Of a DNA stretch of 64,000 nt, positions 47,034-58,449 are shown in pieces. The DNA comes from Zizania palustris (taxonomy: Eukaryota > Streptophyta > Magnoliopsida > Poales > Poaceae): the NCBI GenBank assembly GCA_019279435.1, contig JAAALK010000079.1:82206162-82270161 (forward strand). Reading direction: 5' to 3'. A program made the translations under genes and the position numbers. Within the stretch, counting starts at the first letter, position 1. Each line of letters starts with the position of its first letter. The notes beneath the pieces were generated by a model. That model saw nothing but the letters and a program-made list of their open reading frames with translations. It did no database searches and had not been told where the DNA came from.

Positions 47034-48419
47034 TTACTCAGGGAGGGTAGAAGCTGGATTGCCAGCCAACTTCGGTCTCCACACCTGGCGTGTCCTAGCT
47101 ACAACTGTAGACTCATCGGGTGGGCTACCTTTACATTCTTCGGCCTCTTTTTCCCTAAGATACTCGTCACGAAGACATTTCAATCGCCTCTTCTGGGACT
47201 TAGTCATCCCGGGAGGCGCCCATGAAGCTTGCGGCTTAGTTCTGGGCGTCACAAATTTGCTCCCATAACCTTCGGCCGAACAGGGTGTACCCAGAACAGC
47301 CTTAGCTACCCGCGGGTCGAACTCATGCTCCTGTTGAGGGTTTGACCTCTTTGGCAGGGGTGGCCAAGGGTGTTTGTCCTCGGCCCTTATCTTATGCCTC
47401 TGGAGAAGCATCCCAAAAGTTACCTTCGGCTTTTTGCGGGATTTAGCCGAAGATGGCTTGTCGACATTTAATTTCCACACTCTTATCTCAGGGTTCTTCG
47501 GTATGAGCATGCGTGTGCGAGGTTTCCCAATGATGACCACCTTTCCTTTAGATGACTTGGCCTGTTCAGGCCAAATCAGTACCTTCTTCCCATCAAGATC
47601 AATGTTGTTTATGGGAAAAAGGATCATGATCTAGCTTCATTCTAGGGCTAGAATCTATCTTTAATTGTCCTTCATCTATGGCCAATTGAACTTGCCGATG
47701 AAAAACGTTGCATTCATTAGTAGAATGGGAAAGCGAATCATGTCACTTACAGTATGCACGTTTCTTCAAGTCGTCGGTATATGGAATGACGTGACCTTTG
47801 GGCAACCTGAGGAGCTTGCTTTTCAACAGAAAATCAAATATTTTATCGCACTTGGTCACATCAAACAAGTACTTAACTTCATTGGGCCGACTCCTAGCTA
47901 GAGATGGTCATAATTCGGAGCACACAATTGTTTTAGATCCATTGGGCTAGGTCCATTCGGTCGTGTACATATCAACTAAATCTTCTTCTCCTGATGATTC
48001 TTCTTCGGGGTGCTCCACGATGTGTAGCTCGGCCTTAGGCTCACTAAAAACACTGACAGACCTTTTGCCCTTGGCTCGGCCTTCCTGATCCAGAGCCTGT
48101 TGTAAAACCTGACTAACCTCAAGGAAGTTTCAGTCGTCTAGCTTTTCCTTAATTTCAGAATGCAAACCGTTTAAAGCTAAGTCGGCCAGATCCCTTTCGG
48201 AGATGTTTAAACTAAAACATTGGTTCCTAGTGTCTCGGAAGTGCCTAATATAGTCGGAGACATTCTCATTGGTCTTATGTTTAACCGATGTCAAATGTGA
48301 GAGCCTAAGTTTGGCTTCCCCAGTGTAAAAATAATTGTGTAATTTTGTTCTAACTGGGCCCAAGTCTAGACGGAGTTCGGTGGTAGCGCCGAAAACCAAG
48401 TGAAAGCAGTGCCAGATAG
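47034..48419 (-). pseudogene. Tat-like gag, 3' part
   Basis: Continues exactly from the right part: SLSLS | GTAFTWFSALPPNS, then, with a frameshift and TAG stops, LRLSHLTSVKHKTNENVSDYIRHFRDTRNQC (48130-48399, the core of the gag domain), and CDKIFDFLLKSKLLRLP with a zinc-finger-like CK(stop)H...H...C segment near 47745 (the stop is TGA where Trp is usual). A basic C-terminal region runs to the end (47627 to TGA 47036-47034). A linker to protease would be expected next, but the LTR follows within 300 bp. Confidence 0.82.
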
Positions 48420-51400
48420 TGTTGTAGCAATTTTGTTAGCTACAGCACAGGTTTTGTATATGTGTATACGGAGTGTAAAATGAACCTTGAAGGGTTCTAT
48501 CATAGGGAGACAACATTTATACTGGTTCGGACCTCCCCTAGGGGATAATAGCCCTTTCGTCGAGTTTGTGGTGGGTTTGTGTAGCGCCCCGATTTATCAA
48601 ATCGAAACATTATTGAATTTCCATAGAAAAACAATAATACAAGAGGTTCATCATGCGACAACGTACACACGACAATATCCATGGTACGCAGACCATATTT
48701 AATACATCAAAGTTTTGGTAAAAACAGTAATAAAGATAATTAAAATTCTGCATGACGAACATCTCCTTCAGGATCTTTCTTCTCGACTGGGTCGCTACTA
48801 CATACCGTCTTCATAGTAAGCATCCTTTGTGGGGTCCAACGGGTATGAGTACAAAAAGTACTCAACAAGCCACCGCAAATGCAAGTAATAATGCAGGATA
48901 GTAAACAAAGAAGGGTAATGGCTAACATTGCGGAAAAGTACGTGTTTCAGTTATTGCATTTAGTGTAGTCAAATTTAATCATGCGGAAAAGTAAACATGA
49001 ACAATATTAACATCATCTAACTCGAGGAGTACGTTTTACCTCCTCGCACAATGGTCCTTACATGTCAAACCATCATGCACATACATATTCAGAGTAATCT
49101 AACTGGGGAATGTCACGCAACCCGCCCTTGATTGTGGCTCGGCTTTTCGAAAAGATTTAAGACTCTGATCAGAGATGTACTACTGTACCCACAAGGCACG
49201 CACTCATCCCAAACGAGATGACCCATACCACGGGAACTCGTGCCAAAACCTCGGCATGAAATGTTCCAAGAGATAACCACCCGCTCTAGGTTTCGCCGGC
49301 GCGCCGGGCCGCATCCCGGCTAACGTCGCACCCCCTTTTGCGCCACATTGGTACAAGCCACCCGCAGGTGCTGCTTGACCCATCTCCAAATGGTGGCCTC
49401 GGTTTGGAACAGTCCATACCTTAGTTAGGACTTACCCACTAGACTTGTGGTTAGTACGGAAGTGTATTGCAACGGATCCCTCAGACCGGTCCTTATAGTG
49501 CCCCGGGTGCTACCGACCAATGCCCTAGCTTGCACCCGGAACCCACCATGCATTCACTCACAACCAAAACTCCAACACCGACAGAATTCCATAGATAAGA
49601 AACAATGGGGATCATATAATAGAACCATGTACTACGACTCTTTTTTATCCTATAGCGATCGTGTTGATACATTGGACACTAGCTAATAACATTTAACATA
49701 TGGTGACAAGGAGTTTAGGCTAGAGAGCATGGCTTGGGTTGCCCATCAAGGTCGGGGGATCCTAAATAAATATATTGTAAGGGTTCATTTGACTAATGCA
49801 TATATAACCTATGTGTTTTAGCGATAGTTTAATCAAACATGGGTTCAATATGCTCAAAAGATTGGTGTGGTGACTTGCCTTATTCAGCGAAAGGCGAGGG
49901 AGGGACTTCCGGGAAGTATTCCGGCTCCTCGGTGGCGTCGTAGTCTTTTCGATATAATAAAGTAAAATAAAATGAACACAATATTCAATCAAACAATATA
50001 ATATTACAGGATAAGCACATAGGTTAAAGTTGGTTTGATTAAAAATAAGATAAATTCAATTGTTAAGGCTCTGAGATTTATTTCATAACAAATTTTAAAG
50101 GAATTAAAAATGAAAAGTTGTCCTTTTTAGAAAGGGGTGTTTAAATGTGATTATTGTCATATTAAGTTTCCTAATAAATTTTTAAATGGAAAGTTCATGT
50201 CAATTCAATGGTTTTCAGTACATGGACAGAAAGGAATAAATGTAAATTTTTCTGAAGTTTAAATATTTGAATTTGTATTTTAACCCTAAAGGCATTTGAA
50301 TATTCATTTGAATAAACATGAAATGTCCAAAGTAAACCTACTGTTTTTATTGCATAAACATGTAGAGAATAATATTATGAATTTTCTGAAACTGGAATGG
50401 CAATTTTTAGAGTTCAAATGCGCCAGATATGAATTTTACAAGTTTTAAACCTTTTCTGGAATTTGTTTTCAAATTTAAATCCTCTCGGGTCCACGGTGAG
50501 CCAGGCTCACGGTGAACCCGCGCACTGTGCGCGTGCGCCGGATCAAGATCCGCCGTTGGATCGTGATCGGGCGGTCACGGGCGAGGCGGGGGAGTTAAAA
50601 TGGCGTGGACGGCTGAGATTAAAACGTTCGAACCGGTACGCGATGGACGCTCCAGATTAAATGTGGGTTTTTAAAACTAACGGACACGCGAGATTAAAAC
50701 ATACCCCTTCGCTCAGATCCGACGGCGCAGATTAAATCTCACATGGGATTTAATCGGTACCGTTAGATCCAGATCGCACGGCCAAGATTAGATCCGACAC
50801 GGCACGGGTACTCGACCCGTGCCGGTCGTCTTCTCCGGCGACGGCGAGCGGGTCAGCGGCCACGGCGGGCGACGGTGGTCGGGTCTAAGGCCTAAAATGG
50901 AAAGAGGGAGCTATGGGGATCACGAGGGTACCCTTGCGGCGGCGAGCGGGGCGGCGAAGGTGTTCGGGTCCTTGGCGGTGACGGCGATTCGGCGAGGTTC
51001 GACGACGACGAAGGGGTGGCCGGAGTTGGGGAGGTCTGTGCGGTCGTAGCGGTGCGGTCGGCGAGAGCGGAGGGGGACTCCGGCGACGGCGATCGAAGGC
51101 TGGAGGTCGGGCGGCGGTGTTGTGCTAAGAACCGAATGGAGGGCGCTCTGTTTGGTCTGGGTGCAATTGGACGCGTGAACCGAACGCGGTGGAGGGCAGT
51201 GGTTTGAATAGGGTCATCGGCGAGGGATAACGGGCGACGAATACAAGGAAAGGGGAGGGGAGGTCTTCAATGGCGCCGGTGAGCCTCGGCCATGCACGCG
51301 AGCGCTGATCCCGTGGTTTAATGGCGAGGGTTAACGGGGGCAAACGGTCGGGAGAACGCGGGGAATTCAATGCCGTCGAGTAATTAAGGTGAGGGGGCCG

Positions 51401-52747
51401 GCGAGAGCGAATCCGAGGAGGGGCTAGGGTTTCGGCCAGCGAGGGGGGGGGATTTGGGGGCGGATCCCGCGGGGAAGACGGGTCCGACAGGTGGGGGCCA
51501 CCTGCCAGAGAGCGCGAACGAGTGAGGGGGGCGGCTGACGGGTGGGGCCGCGGTGTCAGGTGCGCGCGCGAGGGGAAGGGTTCGGCGCCGACAGGTGGGG
51601 TCACGCTGTCAGCCTAAGGCGCGCGGGGTAACGGGCTGGGCCGGCCAGGAGAGAGAGAAGGGAGGGGAGGGAGCCCATTACTGTTCCTAAGGTTTTTAGA
51701 TTTAAAATAATTGCAGAAAATGGATTAAATATTATGGAGCATTTCCATAGTGGATAATTTTTTTGTAAAATTCCTCAAAAATATATTTTGGCCTTGGGAG
51801 TTTATACAAAAATTTTCAGCTCCTGGTTTGGTCATTAACTCTGGGATGTAGTTCAAAAGAGTATAAAAAGGTATTAAAGGCATTTTTAGAAATATAAAAT
51901 CCAGGAAATTGATTTAAAAAATATTTTTATTGTTTTGGAAATTTGGGGTGTTACAGTTTGGCATGGTATGCCTTGGTGTGGAGAAAATAACCCCAGGGTC
52001 TCATGGCCCCCTGGAGCGTGTCCCCTGCTACAAGGGCTTGGCCCTGCTTTTATAGGCACGCAGGCCAAAGGAAAAGATCGAGATGCCCCCTACGAGCCCT
52101 AGGCTCATAGGGGCAGAGAGGGGAAAAGGAGCTAGCTACGGTACAAAAGTGCTTTACAGCCTACAGACGTGTCAGGCAACATCACATCTTGACCAGCTAG
52201 ACGACAAACTATGGGCAGAGGGGCCCCCGGTACGACTTCTATACTGTAGCGGGACGTAAATATCTTCTGGGTTCAGAGTAGGGCCGGAGCTCCGAACCAG
52301 GGCTCCGAACTGGGGGGCCTCCGAACTGGGGTCTCAGAGATCTGGCTTCGAACTAGCCGGACAGGGTCCGAAGGCTGGCTCCAAGGAGCTCCGAAGGGGG
52401 GCCCGAAGGCTATCCCCGGACAAGGTCCGAAGGTTAACTCCGAGCGAGGCTCGGAGGTTAACCTTGAACCGGGCTCGGAGGCTAGCTTTGAGGCCAGCTC
52501 GAGACTGCTTCTGGCGGCCTCCAAGGAGCCTTGGGGACTTCGCTCCGGAGGGTTCTGAAGAACCTCGCTCCGGAGGGCTTCGACGGGGCCCCGGGGCTTC
52601 GCCCCTGCAGGCTTCGGGATGAACCTTGAGATTTGAGAACAGTTCTTGGGGAGGAATCAGGCTTCGACAGTGTTGGGCTCCGGGCCGAAGGCCGTCGGAG
52701 GCTGACGTCATTTGGCCCCTGTTCAAGGGAAATATATTCCCCCAACA
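48420..52747 (-). repeat. Left (3') LTR of the 48420-59233 element, split by solo LTR 3
   Basis: About 947 bp after removing solo LTR 3: 48420-48579 plus 51956-52747. Plus-strand ends are TGTTGTAGC and CCCCCAACA, a TGTTG/CAACA inverted terminus. Minus-strand TATA box CCTATAAAAG at 52048-52057. Confidence 0.88.
48580..51955 (-). mobile_element. Solo LTR copy 3 (long chromovirus-like gypsy LTR, 3.4 kb)
   Basis: Starts TGTAGCGCCCC, ends GGGGTGTTACA, with a perfect TSD GTTTG (48575-48579, 51956-51960). Same family as copies 1 and 2 and same orientation as copy 1. Inserted 160 bp into the LTR of the 48420-59233 element. The missing LTR portion can be checked against the direct copy at 57724. Confidence 0.85.
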
Positions 52748-52762
52748 GTAGCCCCTCGCGTG
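52748..52762 (-). promoter_or_regulatory. Polypurine tract of the 48420-59233 element
   Basis: Minus strand CACGCGAGGGGCTAC immediately before the U3 end of the left LTR. Confidence 0.55.
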
Positions 52763-53037
52763 CAGGCCTTCGGGACGAAGGGGTGCGCGCGCCCTTGGGA
52801 CAAATGACCTAAAAATTACAACTTTGGAGAAAATAAGCCTTCGGAGCTTGGACCGAAGGTGACTTCGAAATCTGCAGGTAATAAATGCCTGCGCCAGCTG
52901 TCAGAGCGACCTCGGGGAGCCAAAATGGCTCCGCAACGGTTAGAAAACTTATTGTTACCTTGCGCTGGGCCGCTTCACCTTCGCTGAAGGCCCACGAAGC
53001 AGTGGGTTCGGCCCATGACCGTCGGGATTCTTACCGC

Positions 53038-53050
53038 CTATAAATAGGGG
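53038..53050 (+). promoter_or_regulatory. TATA box of the antisense PF04195 gene
   Basis: CTATAAATAGGGG on the plus strand, about 140 bp before the ATG at 53187. It is inside the element interior, not the LTR, and points opposite to LTR transcription. Confidence 0.65.
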
Positions 53051-53186
53051 TTTACCGCGTGCGGCTTCGGCACGCTCTCATTTGCTTCCTTTTCATTGCC
53101 TTACAACCTTCGCTCTCCTCCCTCCTTGGCTTCACGCGGAGTGCCCTTCGCTAGCTTTTAGCCCCTCGCGCCGAAGCCCCACCAAA

Positions 53187-55922
53187 ATGCCGAAGAAGGC
53201 GGCGGCGAAGCCTTTAGTCTTGGGCTCGAGCTCGGGCTCCGCCCAGATGCAAGCAGCGGCGACTGCGGCAGTGAAGCCTGCACCTAGGCGACTGGGGCCG
53301 AGGGACCTTCGGATGCCTTCCGATAAATTTGAGCAGACGCTGGAGATGAGGGCCTCGATCTCCACGGAGGAGTCAGTCCAGAGGGCCACCGAAGGGAGGA
53401 TCGCAGTGAAGATCCAACTTAGGGTTCCGGAGAAGTCAGAGGCCGTGCCGAAGCCCCAGGCTGACGAAGTGGTTGTGTTCGAGGCATTCTTCGAAGCCGA
53501 CCTTGGGCTGCCAGCAGTCGGGATGTTGAGCGAAGTCTTGAGGGCTTACAACCTCGAGCTTCCTCAACTCTCGCCCAATGTCGTGGCGAGGCTTGCTGTC
53601 TTCGAATGGGCCATGAGGGCCGAAGGCTACGAGGGCCATGCGGACATCTTCGTCGCCCTCCATGATGCCAACTGCCAGCCGAAGCCGAGGGAGGGGACAA
53701 ATCGCGTCAAGAGGGCGCTGGCCTTTGGCAGCGCCAACTTCTAGCTCCGGAGGGAGTTCCAGGATGCCTTCCCAACGAGGGCTGTGAACAACAAGTGGTA
53801 CTCGAAGTGGGACCAGGAATGGTTCTATGCCTCCGTTGGCGCGAACTCTCCCCTTCGGAGTACCAACGCCCACATCTTATACCGACGCGAAGGGGTGGTG
53901 AAGACCAGCGAGGACACCCTTCGCTCGAGGATCTTGCTACTTCGTAAGGTGGCGGCGAAGATGAGCATGGGGGATCTCGTAGAGGAATTCATCACCCTCC
54001 GGCTCAGCCCCCTCGCGCGCTCTTGGCCGGAGGGGCTCTTCCAGGCTTCGGGCCAAGGAGAACTTCGCGAGTTGGCCTTCGACAGCTTCGGTAAGGCTTC
54101 GAACTCTTTTTACTTTCGTACTTCGCGAAACTTCATTCTGACTTGAACTTTTATGAAGCCCGCCTCTAAATGAGGACTCCGGAGGAGGCCATTCCAGCGG
54201 CGGAGCGCGTCGTTGGGACTCCGACACCTGAGGAGCAGGCCCAGCGCCTCGCTCTGGTGGGGTCCTGGGAGCATTGGAACAGGGTCTGGACCGTCCTTGG
54301 CCTCGAGGCATTCCCTGCTCTGCCGGACTTCTCCCACCTCACAACTTCGTCGGCCGGAGCCAAGACGAAGAGGGGGGACGACGACGAGCTTGGGACTTTG
54401 AGGGTGCGGTCGAAGGTCCCTGCGACCGAAGCTTCTACCCCGGAGGAGGCAGCGGTGGAGCCCACAAGTGCTCCGGCTACCAAGAAGGCGGTGAGGCCTT
54501 CGACGGCAACGACTTCGGCGGCGGAGGCTGACGAGCTCACCCCAGCCATCAAGGTCGCGGAAGCTTCAACAGTGACAACTTCGGGCGTGGAGGCCGACAC
54601 GCCAGCCTCGTAGCGAAGGGACTGGGGGGCACACATCGCCCCTCCTTCCTTCGAGGACATTTCCGACGAAGGTAAACTCTTTTAACATGCTTCTCTTTAA
54701 TATGTGGATCTTGACTTGGTCTTTCTGCAGAGGATGCCAATGCGAGGCCTACCGTGGCGAAGCCGGTAGACGAAGGTGGACCGAAGCCTACCGCGGCGGA
54801 GCCAACAGAGGCTTCAGGCAGCAGTGGCAGCAACAGTAGCGGCGGCAGCGATTCAGAGTCCGAAGGCCCTTCGGCTGAAGAGGACGGAGGTAACAAACAC
54901 GAAGAAGGTGATCCTCGAAGTGACGAGGAGGTCGGCGTGGTGGGCCTAAGCCCAGCGAAGCCTGCGCAGGTGGCCGTGGCGGAGGAGTTGGTCCACCCCT
55001 TTCAGCCGAAGGGTGCCGTGACGGAGGTGGCAATCAACAGCTTCCGCGAAAGCTGCGCTGCTGCGGAGGCAAGGGAATTGGTGGCTCAACTTAGCCATTC
55101 GAACCCCACGGAGCTTTTCATCAGCGCGAATGAAGCCCTCATGCGGGTGAGCACAGCCCTTCACATCCTTCGAATTATACTTTAGCCTTCGATCAATACT
55201 TATGATTTCTTGAATTCTTGCAGGCCTTTGCACTGAACGCGGCAGCTTCGACTTCTGTAGACAGGCGGATGGAGCGACTGGCAGAGGAGAAGGAGGCCCT
55301 TCGACGCGAAGTCTCTTTGGAAGCCGAGAGGCGAAGGCGGGCTGAGGCTTCGGCTGCTGAGGCGAAGGCTGAGGCCGACAAGGCTAAGGAAGCCTTGGCC
55401 TCGGAGATGGTTCGGTTCCGCGCGGAGCTCAAGGCTTCGAAGGACGCCGAAGCCCGGCAGGCGAAGGAGAATGCTTCACTCCGCCGACGGGCTCAGACGT
55501 TTGAAGACTTCATCGTGGACAACCTTGGCAAAGCCACCCAGAGCCTGACGGACGTCCTTGAGCAGATAGGGATCGAATGCCGGGTTCCGGACTTCGGCGA
55601 TCAGGACTCAATTAGGGACCGCGTTGACTTCTTGAAGACGATGGCTTCGACGGCGGAACCATCACTGAAGGGCTTCACCCTCATGGCCGGCCGAGTCGCG
55701 GGCCAAGGGGTGTTGCACATGCTTCATGAAGCAGGGTGCAACCACCTCCAGGCAGCAACCTCCGTGACCCTGGTGGCCTTCGGGGGCCAGCACTTGGTGA
55801 CGCCACCGCCGGACGTCCGCGGAGCCTGGCGGCGGCTGCAGGAGCCTTGGAAGGAACAAGGCTACGAAGCAGTCCTCGACCTCCAGAAGGCCCTACGCCT
55901 TCGAAGGTGTAGCTCTCCTTAG
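53187..55922 (+). pseudogene. PF04195-type ('putative gypsy type transposon') gene with introns and C-terminal coiled-coil, antisense in its element
   Basis: Start ATG 53187 in CCAAAATGCC, product opening MPKKAAAKPLVLGSSSG. Exons inferred from GT-AG sites and phase: 53187-54090, 54159-54671, 54731-55146 and 55224-55922. The PF04195-like block (FEAFFEADLGLPAVGMLSEVL...LPQLSPNVVARLAVFEWAM) lies at about 53475-53620. A WYSKWDQEWFYASVG segment follows (53795-53840), then an acidic Ser/Thr/Ala linker. Exon 4 encodes a strong coiled-coil (RMERLAEEKEALRREVSLEA onward, about 55270-55500) and a globular tail with DFGDQDSIRDRVDFLKTMA and GGQHLVTPPPDVRGAWRRLQ. Three stops interrupt it: TAG 53742, TAA 54167, TAG 54611. 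The function of this family is unknown. It is widely found inside grass LTR elements. Confidence 0.68.
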
Positions 55923-55980
55923 GCTTCTTTGTAACACTTAGCTGCAGGCTTGTAAAAACTTTATCTGCTTATTAATATGA

Positions 55981-56454
55981 ATGCGGGGGTTTTCTATACC
56001 TGCCCAGGCTCAGCCTTCGAATGTTGACTTCGAAGTGCTTGAGGACTCTGAAGAACTTCGACAATTGTGGGCAGTCCTCGAAGTAGCTAGGTCCAAAGGC
56101 CCCCCTCGGTTTAAGCTTCTGAGGGGGCCTAGCGGTGAAGCCATCTCCAAAGTAGCTCAGGATTTGATAGCCGCTGTGAAGACGGAGTTCTTTCAGAGTT
56201 CTTTGTTTTTGCCTTCACGAACGGCCTTAGCAGGCGACGAAGCCGTAGACTTCTCTGCCTTCGACACGGCACCGCCCGACCTGCAAAGTGGAAGACGAGG
56301 TCTGCGCGCTTCGGAGCCTGGACGAGCCGGACGTGGGAGAGCAGGCTCCGACGAGGCTTCGTCCAGACGAGGGGGCCCTGGCCGAAAGAAAGGCAAGCGA
56401 GGGTTGGGACCTCGCACTCGATTCTTCTTAGGCTTAGATACAGACTATACGTAG
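55981..56454 (+). CDS. Downstream ORF of unknown function in the same element
   Basis: 157-codon ORF following the PF04195 gene, ending TAG 56452-56454. It reads NVDFEVLEDSEELRQLWAVL, then KGPPRFKLLRGP..AISKVAQDLIAAVKTEF, then a Gly/Arg-rich stretch ending DTDYT. Acceptor-like CCTGCCCAG (ending about 56008) hints at an exon, but the phase does not match the donor-like site at 55906, so it could be a separate transcript or a shifted last exon. Composition resembles the preceding gene. No family recognised. Confidence 0.4.
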   Translation: MRGFSIPAQAQPSNVDFEVLEDSEELRQLWAVLEVARSKGPPRFKLLRGPSGEAISKVAQDLIAAVKTEFFQSSLFLPSRTALAGDEAVDFSAFDTAPPDLQSGRRGLRASEPGRAGRGRAGSDEASSRRGGPGRKKGKRGLGPRTRFFLGLDTDYT

Positions 56455-57228
56455 TTTTGCAGTCGAAGTATATTTGTAACATACTTCTCAATTATCATTC
56501 AATGAATGGAGTTTATTGTATTTGCATACTTCGTCAGCATGCTTCGCATTGTTTGATGGCTTTGAACGTTTTATCTTGTCACGCTCGTATTGCGTATTAC
56601 ATCCGCACACCTCGCATACGTGCTTCCCCCCTTGCTCGTGGCAGCAAGGGACTTAGCCGTTGCTGGTGCGGCAAAAATAAAAAATGCGAAGGGGTGCGCC
56701 TTTTGGCGGCTTCGGATGCATGGAATTCATTGAGCGAAGGCCTCTTTTGGGCTTTGAACGCGCTAATTTGGTGCGAAGCAAGGCTTCAACATAACCAAAT
56801 TAAGCGAAGGATGCTTCGGCATGCTGGGATTTGGATGTTGTGCGTGAGCGAGGCTCCGAAACGCACTCAAATTTTTAAGCGAAGCATGACTTCGACATGA
56901 TTAATTTTTGGCTTAGATCACGTCACACGAAGCGAGGCTTCGGTGCGTGTTTAGATAGTGAAGCAAGGCTTCTGGAGCTTGATTCTGTAGTGAAAAGGAT
57001 ATTTGGTGTGGATTCACCGAACCTGTGATAGTTGAGCCACCTTCGACTCTGAATACTGAGAACGGATCTCAGTATTCTGGGATACTTAAGCTGGTGGCCT
57101 TCGTATCCCGGACGCATCAGGTCGATGACCTGGAGTCCTTGGACGCATCGGGCCGATGGCCCAGCGTCCTTCTAGCCCACTGCTACGGGCCTGGAGGCAC
57201 TGTGTAGCCTTCGGAGGGGTACTCCGGA

Positions 57229-57395
57229 TTTTGTAAAGCGAAGCAAGGCTTCAATTTTTAAATAAGGCAAAGCAAAGCTTCGTGTTTTTGATAAGGCGAA
57301 GCATGTCTTCGGTTTTTGATAAGGTGAAGCATGGCTTCGGTTTTTGATAAGGCGAAGCATGGCTTTGGTTTTTGATAAGGCGAAGCAGGGCTTCG
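57229..57395 (+). repeat. 28 bp tandem repeat (TTTTTGATAAGGCGAAGC-type)
   Basis: Four adjacent 28 bp units at 57285-57312, 57313-57340, 57341-57368 and 57369-57395, with one or two changes each and two more degenerate units upstream (from about 57229). Each unit holds the imperfect palindrome CGAAGC..GGCTTCG. Confidence 0.85.
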
Positions 57396-57701
57396 AATAT
57401 ATTTCAAAGTGATTGCGAAATTGTACATCTAAGTGGTACTTCGGATAGTGGACATACCTCGTAAAGTGGCTGAAGGTTGGCCTCGTAGCCCCTAGGGCTT
57501 CGACGACCTTCGATGCATGAAGCGGAGCCCCTCGCTGGAGAGCGAGCTCCGGTATGCGAAGGATAAGGGAAGGCGTAGATGGCCTTCGATCTGCGCCCGA
57601 AGCCCCTTGCCGAAGGGTGCGTGAAGCATGAAGCCTTGAAGCTCCCCCCTCAAGCGTACTTCGAGTTGCAGATAGTGGCAGAGAACTTAGCTTTTAGTAC
57701 T

Positions 57702-57723
57702 AAGGTCCCCACGGACGGTGCCA
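57702..57723 (-). promoter_or_regulatory. Primer binding site of the 48420-59233 element
   Basis: The minus strand starts GTTGGCACCGTCCGTGGGGA right after the U5 end of the direct right LTR. It resembles the TGGCGCCGTTG(T/C)CGGGGA form used by many Tat/Athila elements. Confidence 0.6.
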
Positions 57724-58448
57724 ACTGTTGTAGCAATTTTGTTAGCTACAGCACAAGTTTTGTATATGTGTATACGGAGTGTAAAATGAACCTCTAAGGG
57801 TTCTATCATAGGGAGATAAGATTTATACTGGTTCGGACCTCCCCTAGGGGATAATAGCCCTACGTCCAGTTTGTGGTGGGTTTGGGATGGTATGCCTTGG
57901 TGTGGAGAAAATAACCCCAGGGTCTCATGGCCCCCTGGAGCGTGTCCCCTGCTACAAGGGCTTGGCCCCACTTTTATAGGCACGCAGGCCAAAGGAAAAG
58001 ACCGAGATGCCCCCTACGAGCCCTAGGCTCATAGGGGCAGAGAGGGGAAAAGGAGCTAGCTATGGTACAAAAGTGCTTTACAGCTTTACAGACGTGTCAG
58101 GCAACGTCACATCTTGACCAGCTAGACGACAAACTATGGGCAGAGGGACCCCTGGTACGACTTCTATACTGTAGCGGGACGTAAATATCTTCTAGGTTCG
58201 GAGTAGGGCCGGAGCTCTGAACCAGGGCTCCGAACTAGGGGGCCTCCGAACTGGGGTCTCAGAGATCTAGCTTCGAACTGGCCGGACAGGGTCCGAAGGC
58301 TGGCTCCAAGGAGCTCCGGAGGGGGGGCCAAAGGCTATCCCCGGACAAGGTCCGAAGGTTAACTCCGAGCGAGGCTCGAAGGTTAACCTTGAACCGGGCT
58401 CGGAGGCTAGCTTTGAGGCCAGCTCGAGACTGCTTCTGGCGGCCTCCA
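57724..58448 (-). repeat. Right direct LTR of the 48420-59233 element, U3-truncated
   Basis: Matches the left LTR from its U5 end for about 725 bp, then stops near GGCCTCCA. About 220 bp of U3 are missing, including the TGTTGGGGG start. Confidence 0.85.
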
Positions 58449-58449
58449 G

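Larger units (their letters stand above)
56455..57723. other. Non-coding interior of the 48420-59233 element (5' leader in element sense)
   Basis: AT-rich 3' end of the plus-strand gene (AATGAATGGAGTTTATTG near 56501, poly(A)-like), then GCGAAGC/GGCTTCG-rich sequence. No sense-strand gag is found where it would be expected. Contains the 28 bp tandem repeat. Confidence 0.5.

Noticed and set aside
53419..55432. Minus-strand ORFs opposite the PF04195 gene that could have been element-sense gag
   Set aside because: No capsid, zinc-knuckle, RT or protease motif. They follow from the GC-rich codon use of the plus-strand gene.
55906..56010. Intron joining the PF04195 gene to the 55981-56454 ORF
   Set aside because: Donor- and acceptor-like sites exist, but the phase does not keep the downstream frame open. 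Left as a separate ORF.
57285..57395. CRISPR-like array
   Set aside because: Units are directly adjacent with no spacers, and the genome is a plant's. It is a plain tandem repeat.
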